From contig JAUIED010000001.1 in assembly GCA_030428905.1 (NCBI GenBank), positions 62,001-126,000 on the forward strand: 64,000 bases of DNA, given 5' to 3'. The translations under genes and the position numbers were made by a program. Shown piece after piece: positions 1 through 9,054 of the stretch (position 1 is its first letter; the number at the start of each line of letters is the position of its first letter). The notes beneath the pieces were generated by a model. The model did no database searches. It had not been told where the DNA came from and was given only the letters and a program-made list of their open reading frames with translations. This stretch comes from Gammaproteobacteria bacterium (lineage in GTDB: Bacteria > Pseudomonadota > Gammaproteobacteria > Pseudomonadales > Azotimanducaceae).

Positions 1-351
1 ATCGCCGCCCTGGGAATCACAGCCAGCGTCGCCGCGCAGCTGAGTATGGGCGCGTCCTGGCGGGTGGGCGTGGACGATGCAGAACGCACGACGCTTGTCA
101 TCCACGGGCCGTTCCGCTGGGTGCGCAACCCGATTTTTACCAGCATGGGTATCTACCTCGTCGGCTTGCTCCTCGTACTGCCGACGCCGGCGACGATCAT
201 CGCCGTAGCGCTGTTCGCCGTCGGCATCCACCTTCAGGTGCGACACGTCGAGGAGCCCTACCTGCTGCGCACGCACGGCGATACATACCGGCGCTACGCA
301 TCGCGCACCGGCCGTTTTGTGCCTGGACTCGGCAGGCTGCCTTGTTCTTAA
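1..351 (+). CDS. isoprenylcysteine/phospholipid methyltransferase family protein (3' part)
   Basis: The reading frame is open from the first base, so the true start lies outside the window. The visible 116 residues contain a GPFRWVRNPIF segment, a hydrophobic stretch (YLVGLLLVLPTPATIIAVAL) and then EEPYLLRTHGDTYRRYASR. This layout (G-x-Y/F-R-x-x-R-N-P, membrane helix, then E-E-x-L-x-x-x-x-G-x-x-Y-x-x-Y) is typical of the ICMT/PEMT-like integral membrane methyltransferases, which use S-adenosylmethionine. The substrate cannot be told from this fragment. It ends 27 bases before the deformylase start, so the two may be co-transcribed. Confidence 0.75.
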   Translation: MAALGITASVAAQLSMGASWRVGVDDAERTTLVIHGPFRWVRNPIFTSMGIYLVGLLLVLPTPATIIAVALFAVGIHLQVRHVEEPYLLRTHGDTYRRYASRTGRFVPGLGRLPCS

Positions 352-378
352 TGAGTGCGCTACACAGGAGTCCTGCAT

Positions 379-915
379 ATGGCTGTCAGACGCATACTGC
401 GCATGGGGCATCCGCACCTGCGCCAACGCGCCGCCGAGGTGGAGCCCGCATTCCTCGGCACCGAGACCTTCGACCGGCTGCTCACCGCTATGGAAGACAC
501 GCTGCACGACTACGGCGGCATTGGTCTCGCCGCGCCGCAGATCGGCGAGGGTCTGCGGCTCGCGATCATAGAGCTGCCGGGTGGGCCAACCCGCTACGGA
601 GAGATCGAAGCGGTGCCGCTCACGGTGTTCGTCAATCCAGTCATCGAAACGTTGGATGGCCCCACGGCCGGGTACTGGGAAGGCTGCCTTTCCGTTCCAG
701 GGCTGCGCGGCTTCGTCGAGCGTCCACAGCACGTGCTGGTGCGTTACACCGACGCCGAAGGCACCGCACAACAGCTTGAGCTCGAAGGGTTCCCCGCCAC
801 TGTGGTTCAGCACGAGTTCGACCACCTGGATGGCGTGCTCTACATCGACCGCATCACCGACACGCGAAGGCTCACTTTCGAAGAAGAATTCGGCCGCTAC
901 ATCGCCAACGCTTGA
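379..915 (+). CDS. def: peptide deformylase
   Basis: Removes the N-formyl group from nascent proteins in the cytoplasm. All three family motifs are present: GIGLAAPQIG (motif 1), EGCLSVPG (motif 2, with the metal-binding Cys) and HEFDHLDG (motif 3, HExxH-like, with the two metal-binding His and the catalytic acid written here as E-F-D-H). The start at 379 gives 178 residues beginning MAVRRILRMG, matches usual Def N-termini, and is preceded by AGGAG at 366-370; a start further upstream (355) would put the Shine-Dalgarno inside the gene. It converges on ilvA with only 24 bases between the stops. It may be a second deformylase, since no fmt lies next to it. Confidence 0.95.
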   Translation: MAVRRILRMGHPHLRQRAAEVEPAFLGTETFDRLLTAMEDTLHDYGGIGLAAPQIGEGLRLAIIELPGGPTRYGEIEAVPLTVFVNPVIETLDGPTAGYWEGCLSVPGLRGFVERPQHVLVRYTDAEGTAQQLELEGFPATVVQHEFDHLDGVLYIDRITDTRRLTFEEEFGRYIANA

Positions 916-939
916 TGGGACAACGTCGCACCCTGTGCG

Positions 940-2454
940 TCAGGCGAGGAAGAGCCGGTAGGCCGCGTTGCCGCTTTCTTCCCAATAGCGATAACCGATC
1001 TGCTTGAGAAACGCCTCGAGCGCACGCCGCTCTTTGGACTGTCCCCGAAAACCGACCAGAACACGGCCCCAGGCCGCACCGTGGTTACGGTAGTGGAACA
1101 GGGTGATGTCCCAGCGGCTGCCCAGCCCGTTGAGAAACCCCATCAGCGCACCTGGGCGCTCCGGAAACTCGAAACGGTACAACAGCTCCGGCGTGTCGCT
1201 GCCGCTGCGCCCGCCGACCATGTGCCGCACATGCAGCTTGGCCGTCTCATTGAGCGTCATGTCTTCCACTGCGTATCCGACACCACGCAAACGCTCGATG
1301 AGCGAGCGTCCGTCCGCCGGCGTGTCCACCTGAGCACCAACGTAAACGTGTGCATCCTGTGCATCGGCCCTGCGGTAGTTGAACTCCGTCACCGAGCGTT
1401 TGCCGAGGGTGCGGCAGAAGCGTTTGAAGCTGCCGGGCCTCTCCGGAATCGTGACGCCCAGCACCACCTCGCGATGCTCGCCCACCTCCGCGCGTTCAGA
1501 GATATGCCGAAGCCGATCGAAATTGACGTTGGCGCCGCTGACTACCGCAACGCTCGGCCCCTGCGGACCACGCGCCTCCACCACTTTCTTGAGCCCGGCG
1601 ACACTCAGTGCCCCGGCGGGCTCGGCAATGGAGCGCATGTCGTCATAGAGATCCTTGATCGCCGCGCAGATCTCGTCTGTGCTCACGGTGATCACTTCAT
1701 CGACATAACGGCGACAGATCTTGAAGGTTTCCCGACCAATCTGCGCGACGGAAACGCCGTCGGCAAACAGATCCAGCGTTTCATACGGCAAGCGTACGCG
1801 TCTGCCGGCAGCCATTGCCGCTGCCAGACAGGCAGACCCTTCCGCTTCCACCCCAACGATGCGTACGTTCGGGCGCAGATACTTCACATAGGCTGCAATG
1901 CCAGATATGAGCCCGCCGCCGCCAACCGGCACGTACACGGCTTGGAGATCGCCGCCGTGCTGATTGAGAATTTCCATACCTACGGTTCCCTGCCCGGCGA
2001 TCACCTCAGGATCATCGTACGGGTGGACATAGGCCAGGCCCTTCTCCTGGGCCATCTGATGGGCATGCGCCGACGCATCGTTGTAGGTGTCGCCGTGCAG
2101 TACGATTTGCGCGCCGTGGCGCTTCACGGCGTTCACCTTGATACTCGGCGTGTTGCGCCCCATGACGATGGTCGCACGGCAACCGAGGGTCTTCGCCGCC
2201 AGCGCCACCCCCTGCGCATGGTTTCCGGCCGACGCCGTGATCACACCCCGCGACCGCTCCGCTGCATCGAGATGCGCCATCTTGTTATAGGCGCCGCGCA
2301 ACTTGAAGGAGAACACGGGTTGCAGATCCTCACGCTTGGCAAGCACTGGCGAGCCCAGCCGCTCAGACAACACGTCCAACGGTTGTAGTGGGGTGGTGCG
2401 CGCCACGTCATACACGCGCGCCGCAAGAATTTTCTTGACGTAGCGTTCAAGCAT
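940..2454 (-). CDS. ilvA: biosynthetic threonine ammonia-lyase
   Basis: PLP enzyme that converts threonine to 2-oxobutanoate, the first step of isoleucine synthesis. The PLP lysine is K51 in [11 protein letters not shown], and the glycine-rich phosphate loop is [10 protein letters not shown] near residues 176-186. The C-terminal third (from about residue 325) carries two ACT-like regulatory repeats ([18 protein letters not shown] and [18 protein letters not shown]), as expected of the full-length, isoleucine-inhibited biosynthetic form; 504 residues is the normal length. It is transcribed divergently from rpiA with 32 bases between the two start codons, the ilvA-rpiA arrangement familiar from Pseudomonas. 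Confidence 0.97.
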   Translation of the reverse strand: MLERYVKKILAARVYDVARTTPLQPLDVLSERLGSPVLAKREDLQPVFSFKLRGAYNKMAHLDAAERSRGVITASAGNHAQGVALAAKTLGCRATIVMGRNTPSIKVNAVKRHGAQIVLHGDTYNDASAHAHQMAQEKGLAYVHPYDDPEVIAGQGTVGMEILNQHGGDLQAVYVPVGGGGLISGIAAYVKYLRPNVRIVGVEAEGSACLAAAMAAGRRVRLPYETLDLFADGVSVAQIGRETFKICRRYVDEVITVSTDEICAAIKDLYDDMRSIAEPAGALSVAGLKKVVEARGPQGPSVAVVSGANVNFDRLRHISERAEVGEHREVVLGVTIPERPGSFKRFCRTLGKRSVTEFNYRRADAQDAHVYVGAQVDTPADGRSLIERLRGVGYAVEDMTLNETAKLHVRHMVGGRSGSDTPELLYRFEFPERPGALMGFLNGLGSRWDITLFHYRNHGAAWGRVLVGFRGQSKERRALEAFLKQIGYRYWEESGNAAYRLFLA

Positions 2455-2486
2455 CTGATTTTGTGCTCACCGGAGGCGCGCGCAGT

Positions 2487-3164
2487 ATGAACCAAGACGA
2501 ACTAAAACGCAGGGTGGCCGACGCCGCCCTTGCACATATCGAGCCCTTGCTGAAGCCCGACACCATCGTCGGCGTAGGCACAGGCTCCACGGCCAACTTC
2601 TTCATCGATGGCCTCGCTGCCATACGCCACAAATTCGATGCAGCCGTGGCCAGCTCCGAAGTGTCGAGTGCCCGCCTGCAGGCGGGCGGCGTGCCGGTGC
2701 TCGCCCTCACCGCGGCACCGGAGGTGGCGGTGTATGTGGACGGCGCGGACGAGGTGAACGCGGCGGGCGAAATGATCAAAGGCGGCGGCGGCGCGCTCAC
2801 CCGTGAGAAGATCGTCGCCAGCGCCGCAGACACATTCGTGTGCATCGTCGACGAAAGCAAGCAGGTAGACGTGCTCGGCAACTACCCGCTGCCCGTAGAA
2901 GTGATCCCGATGGCCCGTTCTGTGGTGGCACGTGCTTTGGTAGCGCTCGGCGGCGCGCCGGAACTGCGCGAAGGGTTCACCACCGACAACGGCAACCTCA
3001 TTCTCGACGTGCACGGCCTGCACATCAGCGAGCCGCGGGCACTGGAGCGGGAAATCAACGATATCGCCGGTGTCGTGTGCTGCGGCATCTTCGCCCGTCA
3101 CAAAGCCAACACTGTGATCATCGCCGAAAGCTCCGGCAACATCGTCGTCAGGAACACTCCATGA
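2487..3164 (+). CDS. rpiA: ribose-5-phosphate isomerase A
   Basis: Interconverts ribose 5-phosphate and ribulose 5-phosphate in the pentose phosphate pathway. The sequence shows the phosphate-binding [11 protein letters not shown], the active-site DGADEVN and [11 protein letters not shown] motifs, which hold the Asp, Lys and Glu residues used in catalysis. The ATG at 2487 is chosen because GGAGG lies at 2472-2476 and the protein then starts [15 protein letters not shown] like other RpiA (225 residues); a GTG 24 bases upstream would include the Shine-Dalgarno. The stop overlaps the next gene's start in an ATGA. Confidence 0.96.
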   Translation: MNQDELKRRVADAALAHIEPLLKPDTIVGVGTGSTANFFIDGLAAIRHKFDAAVASSEVSSARLQAGGVPVLALTAAPEVAVYVDGADEVNAAGEMIKGGGGALTREKIVASAADTFVCIVDESKQVDVLGNYPLPVEVIPMARSVVARALVALGGAPELREGFTTDNGNLILDVHGLHISEPRALEREINDIAGVVCCGIFARHKANTVIIAESSGNIVVRNTP

Positions 3165-4261
3165 AAAAAGCCGCACAGTACCTATGCGCCACACTCATCA
3201 CCCTGGTCGCCGGATGCGCGCAGGAACCGAGAATCGGCAGCCTTGCCGACGGCTGGAACGAATTCTCTCCCGGGGGGGCGACAAGTTGCTCCGACGGCTC
3301 CCCCTACCGCTTCTACGTACGCCCGGGTGATACGGACAAGTTGATGGTCTATCTGCAGGGAGGAGGCGCGTGCTGGTTCCGGCAGAACTGCGACCCGGCG
3401 ATAAAGCCCACCTACACGATCAACCTCGACGGCCGGCATCCTGAGCAGGCGGATGGCGTGTTCAACTTCACGCGCGCAGACAACCCTTTGCGTAATCACA
3501 CCGTAGTGTATGCACCCTACTGCTCGGGCGATGTGCACCTTGGTGCGCGGGACACGAACTACCCGCCCGTGGACGGCGCCACCGGGCCACTGACGGTGCG
3601 CCACCGCGGATTTGCCAATGTGCAGGCGGTGCTCGACTGGACGTTTGCCAACATCAAGCGCCCCGAACGTATCGTCGTCGCGGGTTCGTCGGCCGGCTCC
3701 ATCCCGTCACCCTACTACGCCACACTGGTAGCGCAGCACTACAACGACGCATACGTCGTGCAACTCGGCGATGGCTCCGGCGGCTATCGACGTGAGGTGA
3801 GCAACAACTTTCCCTACGAAAGCTGGAACACGCTGGCGGGTCTGAAACGCACCCCGGCCTTTGCACATCTCGACGATGACTCCTTCAGCTATGAAGCGCT
3901 CTACGTTGGCGCTGCTGCGGCAACGCCACGGGTACGTTTTGCTGCCTACGACGCGGCAGAAGACGACGTGCAGAAGCAGTTCCTCGCGTTGACCGGAGCG
4001 CAAGGGATTTCCCTGTTGGAACTGATTCGCCTGAACCAGGCCGACATACGCGCCGGCACACCCGGATTCCGCTCTTTCATCGCCGGCGGCGACAGCCACA
4101 CCATCCTCGGCAGGGACTACTTCTACACTTTTAAGGTGGGCGACCGAGCGTTCAGAGACTGGTTTGCCGATCTGGTGAACGGCGCTCCGGTGGAAGATGT
4201 AGCGTGCAGTCAATGCGAGGAAGCGGAAACGACAGGTGCCACCACGGCTCCTCGACGCTGA
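3161..4261 (+). CDS. pectinacetylesterase/Notum-family lipoprotein hydrolase
   Basis: Probable secreted serine esterase of 366 residues. The N-terminus is a lipoprotein signal ([15 protein letters not shown] followed by V-A-G-C, lipid-bearing Cys19; Ala at +2 suggests the outer membrane). Family marks of pectinacetylesterase/Notum carboxylesterases are [13 protein letters not shown] (oxyanion loop with conserved Cys), the [11 protein letters not shown] segment, the nucleophile elbow GSSAGS (Ser177) and a late Asp-Ser-His with His313 as probable catalytic histidine. The natural substrate is unknown: plant-type pectin, other O-acetylated polysaccharides, or lipidated targets are all possible. 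It is translationally coupled to rpiA (ATGA overlap) but is not part of the usual rpiA neighbourhood. Confidence 0.8.
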   Translation: MKKAAQYLCATLITLVAGCAQEPRIGSLADGWNEFSPGGATSCSDGSPYRFYVRPGDTDKLMVYLQGGGACWFRQNCDPAIKPTYTINLDGRHPEQADGVFNFTRADNPLRNHTVVYAPYCSGDVHLGARDTNYPPVDGATGPLTVRHRGFANVQAVLDWTFANIKRPERIVVAGSSAGSIPSPYYATLVAQHYNDAYVVQLGDGSGGYRREVSNNFPYESWNTLAGLKRTPAFAHLDDDSFSYEALYVGAAAATPRVRFAAYDAAEDDVQKQFLALTGAQGISLLELIRLNQADIRAGTPGFRSFIAGGDSHTILGRDYFYTFKVGDRAFRDWFADLVNGAPVEDVACSQCEEAETTGATTAPRR

Positions 4262-4412
4262 AACGTTCCGCATCATTCATCACGACCCCAAGCGCCTCGA
4301 CACCGAAAGAATGGGGGGACGAAGCGCAGGCGCCGCTTCTCTACCCGCGGAATGGAGACACGAAGTGGATAGCACCGCGCGGTAGCGGGCATCATTGGCA
4401 AGGCGCTTCAGG

Positions 4413-5780
4413 CTACAGCAGCTTGCCCGGGTTCATGATGCCGTCCGGATCGAACACTGCCTTCACGCCGCGCATGGCTTCGATCTCCTCCTCCGAGCGG
4501 CTGTAGCGCAGGAAATCCCGCTTCAGGAGACCGACACCGTGTTCCGCCGACACGCTACCATTTCTGGCCTGCACCAGCTCGAACAACGCAGGGCTGATCG
4601 CGTGGCACTGTTCATAGAACTGCGCGTCGCTCAAATCAGCCGGCTTGAGAATATTGAGGTGCAGATTGCCGTCGCCAATATGGCCATACCAGCACACTTC
4701 AAAGTGTGGATAGGCGCTATTAACAAGCTCGCTCACATCATCGAGAAACTCCGGCACATCCTCAATGCACACCGAAACGTCATTCTTGTAAGGGTGCTCC
4801 GGCGCCAGGCTCTCGGAGATGGCTTCACGTAGGTACCACAGCGACCGCGCCTGGGCACGCGATTGGCTGAGCACACCGTCCAGAGCCAGGCCCTGTGCGC
4901 AAAGCGCCTCAAAAGCCTCGAACACCTGCGCTTGCGCGCTCTGATCGAACTCCACCAGCGCATAGAATGGCGCCGCCTCCGACAGCGGCCGTTGCACCGC
5001 CTTGTGAGCAATGACCTTCCGCAGGCAGAGTTCAGAGAAGAATTCAAAGGCGCTGAGATCCACCGCGGCGCGCAGACGCGCCAGCGCGCTGAGCACATCG
5101 GCAAGGGTGCGCACCCCCATTACCAGCACACTTTGCTCGGCTGGCGCGGTGGTCAGGCGCATCTGCGCCTCGACGATGACACCGAGCGTGCCTTCGGACC
5201 CGATGAACAGATGCCGAAAGTCGTAACCCGTGTTGTTCTTCACCAGGCCGCCGTTCAGGTGCATCAGCGCACCTGTACCTGCGACCACGGACAACCCGGC
5301 CACCCAATCACGGGTCATGCCGTAGCGAATGACCTTGATGCCACCCGCATTGGTGGCGATGTTGCCGCCGATGTGACTCGATCCAGCGCTGGCAAATTCC
5401 ACCGGATAGCACAACCCGCGCGCCTGCGCGTACTCCTGCAGATTCTGTGTGATTACGCCCGCCTGACAGGTCACCAGACGGTCCGTGGGGTTGAAACCAA
5501 GAATGTGGTTCATCCGGTCAAGTGAAAGCACCACCTCGCCGTGGCCAGCGACTGCGCCGCCGGATAATCCAGTGCGGCCACCGGATGGCACGATACCCAG
5601 ACCATGCGCCCGCGCCGCACGCACGATCGCCTGAACCTCCGACACACTCTCAGGAAACGCGATACACCCCGGCGCCACGCCGAAGCTGCTGGTGCGATCC
5701 GTACCCCAGGTAGCCAGCGCGTCAGCATCGAATCGCAGCCGATGTTCTGGCAGCAACGCGCTGAGCGGGTGCCCCGTCAC
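4413..5780 (-). CDS. FAD-binding oxidase, D-2-hydroxyglutarate dehydrogenase-like
   Basis: Flavoenzyme of the GlcD/D-lactate dehydrogenase family. The N-terminal PCMH-type FAD domain shows PSGGRTGLSGGAV and the SAGSSHIGGNIATNAGG segment; the C-terminal domain ends with the metal-site motifs WYGHIGDGNLHLN and SAEHGVGLLKRD. The overall pattern, with VIRYGMTRDWVAGL after the second glycine loop, fits D-2-hydroxyglutarate dehydrogenases, which recycle the by-product of SerA; the ilvA-rpiA neighbourhood is where Pseudomonas keeps that gene, although serA is not in this window. I place the start at the GTG at 5780, which forms a GTGA overlap with the upstream hydrolase stop; a GTG 30 bases earlier (5810) is also open. 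Confidence 0.8.
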   Translation of the reverse strand: MTGHPLSALLPEHRLRFDADALATWGTDRTSSFGVAPGCIAFPESVSEVQAIVRAARAHGLGIVPSGGRTGLSGGAVAGHGEVVLSLDRMNHILGFNPTDRLVTCQAGVITQNLQEYAQARGLCYPVEFASAGSSHIGGNIATNAGGIKVIRYGMTRDWVAGLSVVAGTGALMHLNGGLVKNNTGYDFRHLFIGSEGTLGVIVEAQMRLTTAPAEQSVLVMGVRTLADVLSALARLRAAVDLSAFEFFSELCLRKVIAHKAVQRPLSEAAPFYALVEFDQSAQAQVFEAFEALCAQGLALDGVLSQSRAQARSLWYLREAISESLAPEHPYKNDVSVCIEDVPEFLDDVSELVNSAYPHFEVCWYGHIGDGNLHLNILKPADLSDAQFYEQCHAISPALFELVQARNGSVSAEHGVGLLKRDFLRYSRSEEEIEAMRGVKAVFDPDGIMNPGKLL

Positions 5781-6721
5781 CAGCCGCAACGCTCGTCGAG
5801 CCAGCCCCACATGCGCGCTCTGATGTCTTCAGATTCGTTAACAAGGTGATGCCGCGCCTCGTCGATCTCCAGAATTTCCGGGCTGTAGCGGCGGCGCAAC
5901 ACGCGCAAGGTATGCTGCCAATCGATGGTGCGGTCGGCATGGCCAAGCACCACATTGGGTGTCAGATCGGGGCGCGCCGGGTATCGCTCAAACCGGTTTT
6001 TCCATCGCACCATCGCACTCACCCAAGCCACCGGCAGCACATGCGCCTGCAGTGGGTCGACATGCTGAAAGGCAATGAACTCCGCATTGTCCGCGTTGTC
6101 GGTAATGGTGCGTTTGCGCGTTTTGATCAGTCCGCGCACAGCATAAAAGTAGATGCGCAACAGCCGCCATCCCCAGGGCCGCACCAGGGGTGCAAGCAGT
6201 ATCACCTGGTCGAAGCGAACCTCCGCATGCTGCTCGAGGTACTCCAGCAGCACCGAGCCGCCGAGGCTCTGCCCGATGATCTGGCTTGGCGGCGGACAGA
6301 GCGCGCCTGCCTGCACCGTCTCCAGGGCGAGCACGTGCTCCACGGCACGCACGTAATCATCGAAGTCGTCGATGGTTGCCCGCTCGCCGGATGACAAACC
6401 GTGGCCGGGGAGGTCGACGCTGAGCACCGCCAACCCGCGGGAGAGCAGGTGCTCAATCAGATAAACATACAGCCCCGTGTGGTCGTAGTACCCGTGGCAG
6501 ACGAAAACCGTCGCTTTCGGTTCAGGAGGCACGAAGGCCTGCACGCAGATCCAGTGGCGCCCGTTATCGGTGCGCCCGATGTAGTGATCGACGTCACTGT
6601 GAAAGCCATAGAACGCGCGGTAGGCGGCGAGCTCCGCGGGTGCGGATGCACCCGGCGTCAATTGGAAGACACCCAGCTCGGAAACGAGCCGGGACGCGTT
6701 GAAATCTGCCTCCCCGCGCAT
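5777..6721 (-). CDS. alpha/beta hydrolase, monoacylglycerol lipase-like
   Basis: A 314-residue serine hydrolase with the oxyanion segment VFVCHGYYDHTGLY, the DLPGHGLSSGER strand and the nucleophile elbow GQSLGGS (Ser152). The C-terminal part has VVLGHADRTIDW (acid) and EARHHLVNE (His). The HGYYDHTGLY and DLPGHGLS pattern is that of lysophospholipase/monoacylglycerol lipase (PldB-type, Hydrolase_4) proteins. There is no signal peptide, so it is probably cytoplasmic. It sits 12 bases after fbaA and is coupled to the FAD oxidase by a four-base overlap. The substrate is not known. Confidence 0.8.
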   Translation of the reverse strand: MRGEADFNASRLVSELGVFQLTPGASAPAELAAYRAFYGFHSDVDHYIGRTDNGRHWICVQAFVPPEPKATVFVCHGYYDHTGLYVYLIEHLLSRGLAVLSVDLPGHGLSSGERATIDDFDDYVRAVEHVLALETVQAGALCPPPSQIIGQSLGGSVLLEYLEQHAEVRFDQVILLAPLVRPWGWRLLRIYFYAVRGLIKTRKRTITDNADNAEFIAFQHVDPLQAHVLPVAWVSAMVRWKNRFERYPARPDLTPNVVLGHADRTIDWQHTLRVLRRRYSPEILEIDEARHHLVNESEDIRARMWGWLDERCGW

Positions 6722-6733
6722 GCCGTGCGCCGG

Positions 6734-7798
6734 CTAGTTAACCACCGGATCGAGCTTGCCGGCCGCGTACTCCTGAAACATGGTTTCCAGGGAAGTAGGC
6801 CGGATTTTCTCCGCCTGCCCCGCGGTGCCAAACGCTTCGTAACGCTCGATTACTACACGCTTCATGGCCTTCTGGCTGTCGGCGAGATATTTACGCGGGT
6901 CGAACTCACTGCGATTCTGAGCCATGTGCTGGCGTATTGCCGCCGTAGCAGCCAGACGCAGATCGGTGTCGATGTTGACCTTGCGCACCCCATGCTTGAT
7001 GCCCTGCTGAATCTCTTCCAGCGGCACGCCGTAGGTCTCCGGTATCTCGCCGCCGAACTCGTTGATGATCTTCAGGAGATCCTGCGGTACTGACGAGGAG
7101 CCGTGCATGACCAGATGGGTGTTGGGAATGCGCGCGTTGATCTGCTTGATGCGCTCGATGGCGAGTATGTCGCCAGTGGGCGGGCGGGAAAACTTGTATG
7201 CGCCGTGGCTCGTGCCAATGGCGATAGCCAAGGCATCCACGCCGGTGGCCTTGACGAAATCCGCTGCCTGCTCGGGGTCGGTGAGAAGCTGATCCATGCT
7301 CAGCACGCCTTCGGCGCCTACGCCGTCTTCTTCGCCTGCTTCACCGGTCTCGAGCGAACCCAGGCAGCCGAGCTCACCCTCCACGGACACGCCGCACGCA
7401 TGCGCCATGTCTACCACCCGTTTGGTGACATCAACGTTGTACTCGTACTCAGCCGGCGTCTTCTGATCTTCGAGGAGCGAGCCGTCCATCATCACGGAGG
7501 TGAACCCGAGCTGGATGGAACGCTGGCAGGCTGCCGGAGAAGCGCCATGATCCTGGTGCATCACCAGGGGAATGTGCGGGAACTCCTCCGCCGCGGCGAG
7601 GATGAGATGGCGCAGAAAATTGGGCCCAGCGTACTTTCGGGCGCCAGCCGAAGCCTGCACGATCACCGGGCTGGACGTTTCGTCTGCTCCCTCCATGATC
7701 GCGCGCATCTGCTCTAAGTTGTTGACGTTGAACGCCGGCACGCCATAACCGTTCTCCGCCGCGTGATCCAGCAATTGCCGCATGCTTACCAGTGCCAT
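6734..7798 (-). CDS. fbaA: fructose-bisphosphate aldolase, class II
   Basis: Zinc-dependent aldolase that cleaves or forms fructose 1,6-bisphosphate. The protein (354 residues) starts [19 protein letters not shown] and carries the zinc-site strand VMHQDHGAS, the VEGELGCLG motif, GTSHGAYKF and VMHGSSSVP. These are the marks of the class IIA, Calvin-cycle-type subgroup also used by Pseudomonas in gluconeogenesis. A strong Shine-Dalgarno (AAGGAGG, 6-base spacing) precedes the ATG. It follows pgk by 29 bases in the same direction and probably belongs to the tkt-pgk-fbaA unit. Confidence 0.96.
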   Translation of the reverse strand: MALVSMRQLLDHAAENGYGVPAFNVNNLEQMRAIMEGADETSSPVIVQASAGARKYAGPNFLRHLILAAAEEFPHIPLVMHQDHGASPAACQRSIQLGFTSVMMDGSLLEDQKTPAEYEYNVDVTKRVVDMAHACGVSVEGELGCLGSLETGEAGEEDGVGAEGVLSMDQLLTDPEQAADFVKATGVDALAIAIGTSHGAYKFSRPPTGDILAIERIKQINARIPNTHLVMHGSSSVPQDLLKIINEFGGEIPETYGVPLEEIQQGIKHGVRKVNIDTDLRLAATAAIRQHMAQNRSEFDPRKYLADSQKAMKRVVIERYEAFGTAGQAEKIRPTSLETMFQEYAAGKLDPVVN

Positions 7799-7827
7799 GC
7801 CAAGCCTCCTTGTCTCTTGTTAACCAG

Positions 7828-8985
7828 TTAGCTCGCGCGCGCTTCTAGCGCCGCGACCGCCGGTAGCGTCTTACCTTCCACAAACTCGAGGAAAGCTCCG
7901 CCGCCGGTGGATATATAGGAAATTCCGTCGCGCACGCCGTACTTGTCGATAGCGGCCAGCGTATCGCCGCCCCCAGCGATAGAGAACCCGTTACTGGCAG
8001 CAATCGCCTCTGCCAGCAGTCGCGTACCCTCGCCAAACTGATCGAACTCGAACACGCCCACCGGGCCGTTCCAGAGAATGGTCGCGGCGCTGCCGAGACC
8101 TTGCGCCCAGTCGCGCGCGGTCTTCGGGCCGATATCGAGTATCTTGTCGGTGCCACTGACCGCGTCTACGGCCTTTACCGTTGCTACCGCATCTTCGCTG
8201 AGCGCATCCGCCACCACCACATCCACAGGTAGCGGTACGTCCACCTGGTCGGCAATACGCTTGGCAACGTCGAGCAGATCCGGCTCGTACAGCGACTCCC
8301 CCACATCGTATCCGGCAGCGGCAATGAAGGTGTTGGCGATGCCGCCACCGACGATGATGCTGTCGGCGATCTTTGCAAGCGACTCGAGCACCTCGAGCTT
8401 CGTGGACACCTTGGCGCCACCAACGATGGCAACCATGGGGCTCGCCGGCTGCTTCAGGGCACGGCCAAGCGCGTCGAGCTCCATCGCCAGCAGCGGCCCT
8501 GCGCACGCCACCGGCGCGAATCGCGCCACTCCGTGGGTCGATGCCTGGGCCCGGTGCGCGGTGGCGAAGGCATCCATCACGTAGATATCACACAAGCCTG
8601 CCAGGCGCCGCGACAACCCTTCGTCATCGGCCTTTTCACCTTCGAGGAAGCGCACGTTTTCCATGAGCGCCAACGACCCCGGCGCCACGTTCATCGCATC
8701 CTCCGGCGTTGCCAGCAGCGCAACTTTGGTACCGAGCAACACGCCTAATCTCTCCGCCACCGGCGCGAGGGAAAACTGCGCATCAAACTCACCTTCCACA
8801 GGCCGTCCAAGATGCGACATGACGACAACTGCGGCGCCAGCATCCAGCGCGTGGCGCAGGGTCGGCAGTGCGGCTTCGATGCGCGCATCGCTCGTCACCT
8901 CGCCGTTCTTGATGGGCACATTCAGATCTTCGCGTACGAGCAACCGCTTCCCGCGGAGCTCAAGATCACGCATCAGCAAAGACAT
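7828..8985 (-). CDS. pgk: phosphoglycerate kinase
   Basis: Interconverts 1,3-bisphosphoglycerate and 3-phosphoglycerate with ADP/ATP. Recognised from the N-terminal [14 protein letters not shown] substrate motif, [13 protein letters not shown], the hinge and nucleotide part [41 protein letters not shown] and the terminal [13 protein letters not shown] and [14 protein letters not shown]. Length 385 is normal. The start at 8985 has AAGGAG seven bases upstream. In most relatives a glyceraldehyde- or erythrose-4-phosphate dehydrogenase gene lies between tkt and pgk; here only 69 bases separate them. Confidence 0.97.
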   Translation of the reverse strand: MSLLMRDLELRGKRLLVREDLNVPIKNGEVTSDARIEAALPTLRHALDAGAAVVVMSHLGRPVEGEFDAQFSLAPVAERLGVLLGTKVALLATPEDAMNVAPGSLALMENVRFLEGEKADDEGLSRRLAGLCDIYVMDAFATAHRAQASTHGVARFAPVACAGPLLAMELDALGRALKQPASPMVAIVGGAKVSTKLEVLESLAKIADSIIVGGGIANTFIAAAGYDVGESLYEPDLLDVAKRIADQVDVPLPVDVVVADALSEDAVATVKAVDAVSGTDKILDIGPKTARDWAQGLGSAATILWNGPVGVFEFDQFGEGTRLLAEAIAASNGFSIAGGGDTLAAIDKYGVRDGISYISTGGGAFLEFVEGKTLPAVAALEARAS

Positions 8986-9054
8986 CCTTCGTCTCCTTTC
9001 CGCTCTACACAGCTTCCTGTTGCTTTACTACAGCGGGCTCCCAAGAAACCGCTG

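Noticed and set aside
1081-2388. 435-residue open frame on the plus strand opposite ilvA
   Set aside because: It mirrors ilvA codon for codon in a GC-rich region, has no family motifs, and ilvA is unmistakable.
2840-3160. Extension of the esterase frame back into rpiA
   Set aside because: The extended part is an Arg-rich shadow of rpiA; the lipoprotein signal starting at 3161 defines the real N-terminus.
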